Shown here: one piece after another, positions 1-9,500 of the stretch
How positions within the stretch are numbered: the stretch's first letter is position 1
Layout of the letters: the number at the start of each line of letters is the position of its first letter
Source of the DNA: Watersipora subatra
Taxonomy: Eukaryota > Bryozoa > Gymnolaemata > Cheilostomatida > Watersiporidae
Assembly: GCF_963576615.1 (NCBI RefSeq)
Contig: NC_088708.1
Span: 58,949,196-59,013,195 of the forward strand
Length of the DNA stretch: 64,000 nucleotides
Direction of reading: 5' to 3'
Position numbers and translations under genes: made by a program
Notes under the pieces: generated by a model
Told to the model about the DNA's origin: nothing
What the model saw: the letters and a program-made list of their open reading frames with translations, nothing else
The model's database searches: none

Positions 1-563
1 TACCAGATAATCGTGGATCACCAGCAAGAGGTCTTCCATATTCATCAAAGCCTTCTTTGCCAGCACATTTCGGGTCCCCACCCAAAGGTTTCCCGTAGTC
101 ATCATAGCCTTCCTTTCTAGCGTAGAAGGGATTACCCTCAAGTGGTCTGCCATATTCGTCAAAACCCTCCTGATTAGCCAGTCGTGGATCACCTGCCAAT
201 GGTCTACCATACTGATCATAGCTGTCCTTGCCAGCAAAACGCGGGTCACCAGCTAGAGGTCGTCCATACTCATCATAGCCAGGTTTACCAGCACAGCGTG
301 GATCACCAGAAGTCGGTCGACCATATTCATCATATCCCTCCTTGCCAATATAGCGAGGATCACCATCAATTGGCCTTCCATATTCATCAAAGCCAGGATG
401 CCCTGCCAATCGAGGCTCACCAATCAAAGGCCTTCCATACTCATCAAAGCCTTCCTTGCCAGCATAGCGTGGGTCTCCGACGATAGGTCTGCCATACTCA
501 TCGAAGCCTTCCTTGCCAGCATAGCGTGGGTCTCCGACGATAGGTCTGCCATACTCATCAAAG
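1..563 (-). repeat. Coding 57-bp repeat array (19-residue units) in hillarin-like C-terminus
   Basis: About ten units of 57 bp lie in frame in the last visible exon. Each encodes a version of FDEYGRPIVGDPRYAGKEG. The DEYGRP and GDPR cores are nearly invariant, while the two residues between them and the residue after GDPR vary. The first two units are identical at protein level, which suggests recent duplication. The array runs off the left edge, so its full length is unknown. Units are rich in Gly, Pro, Asp, Arg and Tyr and are probably a flexible or filament-binding tail; that role is inference. Confidence 0.9.
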
Positions 564-3500
564 ACTTCCTGGCCTTCCTGACCAGGTGAACTGTAACCAG
601 ACTGTCCAGGACCCTGCCACAAGAAGAGAACAAACTGTGATGCTTCGGAAACTATGAAACAAATAAAATGTTGTACAAGAAAGGTGAAAGTATCCAGAAA
701 AACTAAAAAGATCAAGTAATGGAATGGGTAAAATCTCAAAATTATCCCTAAAATTAATAACAATAAAAAATAATGGGCTTTTGGCTATTTTTGAGATGCA
801 AATATTGTGCCACACTAAAGAATGCATGTACTAAACAAAAATAAACCAGAATTAAAAGTAGGTACAGTGAAACTCATATAACTCAAGCTTCACAGGACCG
901 AGCGAAAGTGTTAGAGTTATCAGAGCATTCAAGTTATCAGATCACTGTCACAAGTGCATGTATTTATCAGTAGATACATGTGCATATACAAACTATATAT
1001 AAATCAAAAGCATAGATTGCTTGTTGCAAGTTAAAGGGAATCTCATGTAAAGTTTAAAAAAATCTTATTAGAAAGTATAGATATTTTTCTATCAGTTGGG
1101 ATTTGTTTGTTGTTTTAGGTGATGTGACTTCCAGGACGTTCTCAGTTCAAAATTGGCAAAACTTGATCCCGGTTAAAAGGCTTAGAAAACAAGACATCTT
1201 TTTCTCCTGAGCGTTTTAACCAAGATCATTTTTGCCGATTTTACTTGAAGTTTATCCGAAAGTACTTCGCTTTTCCTTGCTTTCGAAGGGCCATCGCAAA
1301 GCGGATGTTTGGTAAAATTTGATTTTTTGCAAACCTTTAGAATAAAGTGATATTCTAAAGTGATAACAACCGTCTCAGTAGCCGTTGGGCAAAAAACTGT
1401 TCACGAGTTAACCAAGTTGAGGTTGAGTTATCTATAGCAGTTTATCATTACGCGGGAACGAATCAAACAAATCCGTTCGAGTTAACCAGGTGCTCGAGCT
1501 ATCCGAGGGCGAGTTATCCGAGTTTGACTGCATATGTAAAACTAGCTGTTGAGACATGGTATACCATGTATAGCCGTGTACCATAACCCAACTCTGTGTA
1601 TTGGCTAGGAGCACCCTATTAATACATAACATACCCTGTATGGTTGTGCACCATAGCCCCGTTCCGTGTATTTGCTAGGAGCACCTTGCTGAGAGAGGCC
1701 AGCGTGCTGAGGCTGCTGCTCAAGGTAATCCAAAGGCTGCTGGTAGCCGTCAGGGCCAACCACACCCGCTTGTCCAATGAGAGGCATGTTAGCATAGTCT
1801 TCAGAACCGGGACTCTTCCACTCAGATCGTACATTTCCACTAGTGCTTGGTTTAGGCTTCGGTTTGGGTGCAGGCTTACCGGCAACAGACGGTTTCTCTC
1901 CTGCAATTCAACAAACTATATAGCCCGTAATCCATATAACCGATGAAACTTTGAAATAGAAAGTCAATAACTGCCAGATATGGTGAGTGAGGGTTAGCAG
2001 AACTGTTTTTAGTTCCAGCAGCTTCTCACCCAAACTAGCAACCCGCTAGTTCCTTAGAATGCTGTGAGCTTATACAAACGCAGGTAGGTCTAAGAGTAAG
2101 TGGATGACACCCTCTGACTGCGTTGAGTAATGAATGACCAAAACACACCCAGACTGCGAGATGACTTTGATGGAGTCGGTCAAAAATCAAACAAACAAAT
2201 TGCCTGTCTCGCCAAGCTCAATTGCTATACACTTTTGATTACACGAAATGTGCAAACCTCATACCATATACATCAGTCTCTACTGCCTATAAAAATCGTT
2301 TGATGTTAAGTCAAAAAGCTCACCCGACTGAACGCTTGCCTACCTTTTGATGGTTTGGGAGCAGTTCCAGGCCGAGTCTTGGTGGATGGGACAGTAATCT
2401 GCTCTATCTCCACACGCTGTGCAGCCTTTTTTGCGGAGGGCCGAGGTTCTGAAGTCAATGGCTCTGTCAACCTCACACCATCCATACCTTAACAAGACAA
2501 TAGCAGGTAGACAGCAGTATGGCTAACGAATCAGACGAGTGCCCACCACTCCTGCCTGGTAGACAAATAAGTGCCATCAATGAGTCAACTTTACCTCTAG
2601 CGAGCTGCTCCAGGCTCATAGTGACAGGCTGCAGTGGTTCCTGAAGCCCATGCACGTTGGTGCATTCTTGGTATGATGGGGCCTTGTAGAAGACAGCAGC
2701 GCTGTTGTCTCCCGGAGTTGGTTTGACAAGCAGATACTGGCAGACATGGGTGTACGTATTGCCATCCCTTTCCGGGTCATTTGCATAGACCTCTAGAGCA
2801 TATTCGCCATTCACCGGCAGGTCTATGTCCAACCTAAGACAGTGGCATGCTAATGTTAACCCGATTAACACTGTTAACACGAGAACACATAGCGCATCCT
2901 AGAACCGCACAGGCCTGAACCATACAACGTTAGCATTAATTAAATGACACTCAAGTCCAATAAAAAACTTTTCCATATGAGTATGAATAGAACATGGTGA
3001 AATGGGCCCACCATAGAACACTCAATTCTACTCATTTTAGACTAAAAATCAGTAGATAACATAATAGGGAGGAGACACGACAGCAGCAATGTAAAAAAAG
3101 CCAGTTTTAATCGCTCAGTACGTTTTTACGTGAGCAGCCAGTCACAAAGGACAATGATAAGCATGAATTATTCACATCAGAGCCATGTAGTCGACTATCC
3201 ACTCGGCTAACTAAAAACTCTACCCTATGGGCTATATATCATTACCGCCTCAAAACTCTACCCTATGGGCTATATATCATTACCGCCTCAAAACTCTACC
3301 CTATGGGCTATATATCATTACCGCCTCAAAACTCTACCCTATGGGCTATATATCATTACCGCCTCAAAACTCTACCCTATGGGCTATATATCATTACCGC
3401 CTCAAAACTCTACCCTATGGGCTATATATCATTACCGCCTCAAAACTCTACCCTATGGGCTATATATCATTACCGCCTCAAAACTCTACCCTATGGGCTA

Positions 3501-6500
3501 TATATCATTACCGCCTCAAAACTCTACCCTACGGGCTATATATCATTACCGCCTCAAAATTCTACCCTACGGGCTATATATCATTACCGCCTCAAAACTC
3601 TACCCTATGGGCTATATATCATTACCGCCTCAAAACTCTACCCTATGGGCTATATATCATTACCGCCTCAAAACTCTACCCTATGGGCTATATATCATTA
3701 CCGCCTCAAAACTCTACCCTATGGGCTATATATCATTACCGCCTCAAAAGTCTACCCTATGGGCTATATATCATTACCGCCTCATTTTCTCTAGAGGATC
3801 TTTTAGAGCATTTTCTGTGCTAGCCTAATATTCATCACAAAAACAATTAAAGCCTATTAAACATCATGTAGCAAGCTACAAGCAATTTTAAATAGTTTAT
3901 CTACCTTTCATAAAAGACTGAGATTATTTTACAGGCTAAATTTAAATAATAATGGGTTTTAAGACACCCATCTTTATTATTCTAAATCGGACTAAACATC
4001 CCCAACCTCCGTTCCTAAAAAGCTAGGCTACGTCACATATTTATGGGCGGAGCTTGTTGTGCCGATTGTATTGTTTTAGAAACGGATATTGAAACGCTTT
4101 AAAAAAGCCTTTATGACTTTGAAGGTTAGTGAACCAATCTTTATTTTGAGTACAAAATCGGAATCAGCGTGTCTGATATACCTAGAAAATACGATAAAAG
4201 TTGTACGTTACAGTTATGATTTAAGGGTGATTTGTCTTCAACCCCAACTTTTCAAGTACGCATTGCTGTGGAATTCAAGCCCGCTATGCATGGCTGTCTC
4301 TGAATATGAGAGATATATCACGACTGCTTATAGTTTAAAAGTCATTAAAGGTTACTGCTATATGATTATTGTTGTATTTTTATCATGCGTATTTACGAAC
4401 CTCCAATGTTCTGTTGCAATAGCAACATCAAAATAACTTAATCCTTTAAAATTTTCTCACTCGTGCTTATATGAAGCACCGCTTAAACAACAGTGAAAAC
4501 CTGTAGACAACAGTACTTGAACGCAGCTTGGTGTCAAGGACAGACCCTAGAAAGATAAATCTAAACTTGGTTTTGACCAAGGTTGGCTCGGTTTAAACCA
4601 ATGGTTTAAACCGAGCCAACCTTGGTTTAAACCATTGGTTTAAACCAAGGTTGGCTCGGTTTCAGGTTTAAAGCACTCGGTTTAAACCAATGGTTTAAAC
4701 CGAGTGCTTTAAACCTGCCCGAAAAAGCCGGTTTTTATGGTTTTTTCATTATTTTTTGTGAAAAACATAATATTTTAAGCTCCTAGCAGTTCACGCGCAG
4801 TAGAAATGCAATTATATGTAATTATCAGCTGTGGAAGTTTATTTAGGACACAGTAGTAAATTGATGGCAAAGCTCAAGTTGAAACTACATGAAATCCTAG
4901 CAGAACAATGAATTAGTGAATTTCATTTTCAATTGGTTTTATCAAGTGATATGATGATCTCTTTACTGATGAAATACAAAAACCATGTGAAATATACTAA
5001 TCCAATCATCGTTTCTAATAATGACTGAACACTTTCTCAAGTCTGGCCAGTGAGAAAGGATTACTTATAATTAGAAATTAAAACAATAAAATCCTTTTGG
5101 GCAAAAGCTTTAAGTTTGCAAACTAATATTTAATTTATTGCCCACAAGCCAAAGTAGTTGGATTGTTAGAATTCAGTTTATCAAGTTTTTTGTGTTTTGA
5201 AAAGTTAAAGTTGTGCCTCAAATTTCCAAGATGCCTCGCAAACAGGATCCCGTTTGGCAGTTTTTCACTCGAACTGCAAAAGGCAAAGGTTTTAAGGCAA
5301 AACGTAATAGATGTGCAGTCGTAACGCGAGGTCACGCAGATAGGCTTAAAGCTCACATAGCAAAATGTCAAACTGAAAACACCGATTTAGACAGTGATGC
5401 TCGTATTCAGGTGATAGAAGTTGAGTCATCTACCACTGCTCCAAACACTAGCAATGCATCTGCATTATGCTCCGCTCTACACTACCACATGACTAATCAC
5501 TTGGAATGAAGTTCCTGCTTATACATAGAGCTGTATGTAAAATATTCACTTTATGTGATAAAATTTCTGCTCTGTATTTTATTAATCATGTTTGATTCAA
5601 GACTCATTCTGAAATTTCCATGTTTTCTCTCTTTTTTCCCATAACAACTCCCATAGTACCATCTTTAACAGATGATTCCACATATGTATGTTCAATACTC
5701 AATCATGCAGCTATAGTAAGTGATGTTAATTAGACTTAAAATTGCAAAAACCTTGCTAAAATTATAAAAACCATAAAAACTGGTTTAAACCATAAAAACT
5801 GGTTTAAACCATAAAAACCGGTTTAAACCAAGAAAACCTAGTTTTTTCGGTTTTTTTCATAAAAAACCGTGGTTTTTACCAACACTGGTATTGACCAAAT
5901 AAAAAAGTTATTCTTGCATGAAATGTGTGAAACTATATGTACAATGATGGACATTAGACTAAGCTTAAAGTTTGACAACACCATCTGGCAGCTAATATAA
6001 ATTGCAAAAACCGCAATTGCCTCCTTTTATAAACAAAAACAACAAGAGACTACAACTTCCACAAACATCAGAAATCCGCGTATTAATTTTTGATATTTAT
6101 GAGGAATACATGTAGATGTACTTGATAGACATGGAACAAACCACAAAAAAAGAAAAGGACAATTTAAAGTGGCACCTGCTAATGTAGTCATTATCATCCT
6201 GTTTGATGGCCTTCTCACATTGTTTCTCTGTAGCAACAGCGCTCACCAACTTAGGCAGTACTTTGACTGGATGCACCTTCTCAAAGTCAAGCTCGATATG
6301 CCCATTCTCAGCCACAATGACAGCGTCTCTTATATTGGGAATCAGTCCGGCCTGATAGACCTCGGCACCTGCATTACTGGAATAGTTGCACATCGGCACA
6401 CATCATGTGACACTGAACTGCAGTAACGGTGAGTAACGATCAACGCAGTCAACTCATGCTTTAATCACAGGCATACGACCTCAAATTTTTACAAATATGG

Positions 6501-9500
6501 TATGTCATGATAGCTCTGTTCACAGAAATTCAATACCGTTGATGTGTATAATAATACATGCTGGCTACATTCTTGCCATGCCCTCAGGCTAATTAACAAC
6601 AAAGGATTGTACCTGGACCCCAGTTGGTGTCGGAAACAAAAGGGTATGGCTCAGCATTAGGGTATGGAACATCGCAGACGATCTTGTATTCACAGACAGC
6701 ACTAAAGATACTCTCTTCTTGCGAAGTCTTCTTTACCTGCGGAACAAGTGGTTGGTGACAATGGTCCTTCTGTACCCAGACTTATGTTTATGTGAACAAT
6801 AAATACTAAGATATAAGAGAAGAGCACTACCTGGGTGGAGTAGACAGTGAGATAGTAAAAACCCTTCACCGGTATCCTCAGAAATAGGTTAACTTGTCCA
6901 TCCTTTGTCTCTTGAAGGCCATATCTCATGAGCTTCACACCTGTAGACGCAGTGGATACATCTATGCTGATACATCTATTGCCTCGTATGAAATACAAGT
7001 ATTAATTCTTTTCTTCACAAAACCTTAAGAGGTACTGTTAGTACTTACCACCGAGTTCATCCCGGCAGCTCTCTCCATACAGTAACTTATAAGTAAAAGA
7101 AAGTGGATTGTAGTTGCCTAGCGACAGACTAACACATCCGTTCTGGGTACTGATAACTCCTTCATGGTGGCTGAGAAACTTGAGGTCATGCTTAAAGAAG
7201 GCACTCTTGGCGATTGGCAAATTCTCAAAGTCGTACATACTGGCAGAGAAAGACAACATGAACAAAATCGTACATACTGGCAGAGAAAGACTACATGAAC
7301 AAAGTCATACATACTGGCAGAGAAAGACAACATGAACAAAGTCGTACATACTGGCAGAGGAAAGACAACATGAACAAAGTCGTACATACTAGCAGAGGAA
7401 AGACAACATGAACAAAGTCGTACATACTGGCAGAGGAAAGACAACATGAACAAAGTTGTACATACTGGCAGAGAAAGACAACATGAACCAAGTCGTACAT
7501 ACTGGCAGAAAAAGACACCATGAACATATTTGCTTCAAAAGCTCTGCTATTTTGCTCGAGTGCTGGCATCAACAATAACCATATATTTGTTTAACCTCAA
7601 CAAAGGCTTCCTTGCATGAAAAGTATTGAATAGGCAGTAACAGAAATGTAATGTTGGGAATAGCTTAACGTACCATTGCATAAATTGCAGACCAAGACAG
7701 GTAAATCTAATTTGGTTTTGGCAAATCAAAATATGCAATGCTTATACTGTTTCAATGTTGTAAAACTCATGTGCGGCGCCTTGAGAAGAATGGAGCGCAT
7801 GCAACAGAGTGTAAGAACTCCTATTAGCCCTAGCCCAAGACAACTTCAGAGAAGTTAGTCACCTTATCAACACGCTGCTCAAACTGTTGAAACCATGATA
7901 TTTACTGAGACTGATAAAGCCCTAATTGGGTCAGCTAATACGTAAAACTGTGAATGAAAAGAGTTGCCCCAACTAACCTGAGGTGCTGTTTAAGCAGCTG
8001 CCACTTGGGGTCATCAGGGAAGTGGGAGTAGATGAGAGCCTCCGGATTGGGGCAGAAATAAAAGTCATCATACTCATAGACCATGCTCTGGGGGACGTTG
8101 TTGTCATTAGATTGGAGATACCTGCATGAGAGAACATAGAGGGCGTATTACACTGACACTGTTGATGATGGCTTCACGCCTGCGTACACTTCATGGAGAT
8201 CATATAAAGACTGTTGTAACTATGCTAAACTAAACTGAATTAACATAGTGACTTGCATGAAGGCTTGAAGCTTACACAAGAAAGAAAATCACAAAAAGAA
8301 AGTTGTTTTCAATACGGATCTGGCACCAAACTACATGAACAGTTAAACCAAGAAATTTTAAAAACAACTACACAACCTAAGTATTGTGCGCAGCAGAAGA
8401 CTTGCATCATAATTTTCAATCCAAATTTGCAGGAAGGTGTAATGCATAATTAACAGTCAAACGCATTCAAGAAAACAGAAAACACTCAACTTGATCCTTC
8501 TTCTACTATGATGAACAGACAGGAATTGAAGATAAGCCTGATTTTACAACAAATATATATTGCCATTAATACGTATATTTTCTGTCAGCATAATGTTGAC
8601 ATAAGTTTTTGATCATGTTTTAAAAAAGCTGTAAGCATTAATCTAAAACGTATGTGATATATACTCAACTGAAACCCATGTAAATTTTAGACAAGTGCAT
8701 TTTTCTTCGAGTTGGTGTGTGACAAACCTGCACCATTTTATATAATAGGTAAGGTTGGTCGAACATACGCAATGATAACCTGAGACCAAGAACCAAACTA
8801 TTAACATATGAGAGTATGACATACCTTGCTGCCCAGTGGGGGTCAACCAGCTGCCATGCATTGTCCACGTATATGACATTCCAACTGTGATTAAAAGTCT
8901 TGTTTTGTAGGGGATGACCAGGCCTGATATCGATACCCTTTGCATAGCCAACAACAGTTATGCATGGTATCCCAGAATACCTACAACAACATAAGGTAAG
9001 TTTTTATCATTTAATATGAATCCAAAGTACTTGCTCTTCTTTAGCATCTGGTCAACAAATCATTGGCTTTTTCTAGTCTAATTCTAGTGGCTGTATTATC
9101 TTCTCCGTGTTGTGTGCTACTAAGAAAAGCAAAGGAGCCTTAAATTACATGAGTGGTCTAATAATCAATCACATACATGTAGATCAGTTTTGCTTATACC
9201 AAAAACTCCAATAAAAGCACCTGGTTATTCATCTGATAAATAATTGATAAATCTTTCAATTAAAATATTCATCATTCACATGTAGATATGGTTTAGATTA
9301 TTGATGCCGGATTTATCAAAAAGGTTATGTTGTCAGACGAGGTGCTTAGAGAGCAATGCACAAAAGCATCCCACAGGAAAATGAATAGAATAGACTGTCA
9401 TAGCTGCACTGGATAGGTTAAAAATGGTTATGAACAATGAGGCTCAGTATAGTAGCTAGCAGTCAAGCATACAGCCCAGTATGCTATGAACACTATGAAC

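Noticed and set aside
3214..3784. 38-bp direct repeats as a CRISPR array
   Set aside because: Units are head to tail without unique spacers, and the region is an intron of an animal gene.
3227..3828. Three overlapping ORFs of 163-198 codons (MGYISLPPQNSTLW repeats)
   Set aside because: They are frames of a 38-bp minisatellite; the period forces the same peptide in all frames.
4089..4436. 115-codon plus-strand ORF
   Set aside because: No family signature, no ATG-led start, and it lies inside a hillarin intron.
7118..7575. Minus-strand ORFs of 94-111 codons (FVHVVF / CQYVR repeats)
   Set aside because: They translate the 37-38 bp acceptor array, with the real exon lying only below 7240.
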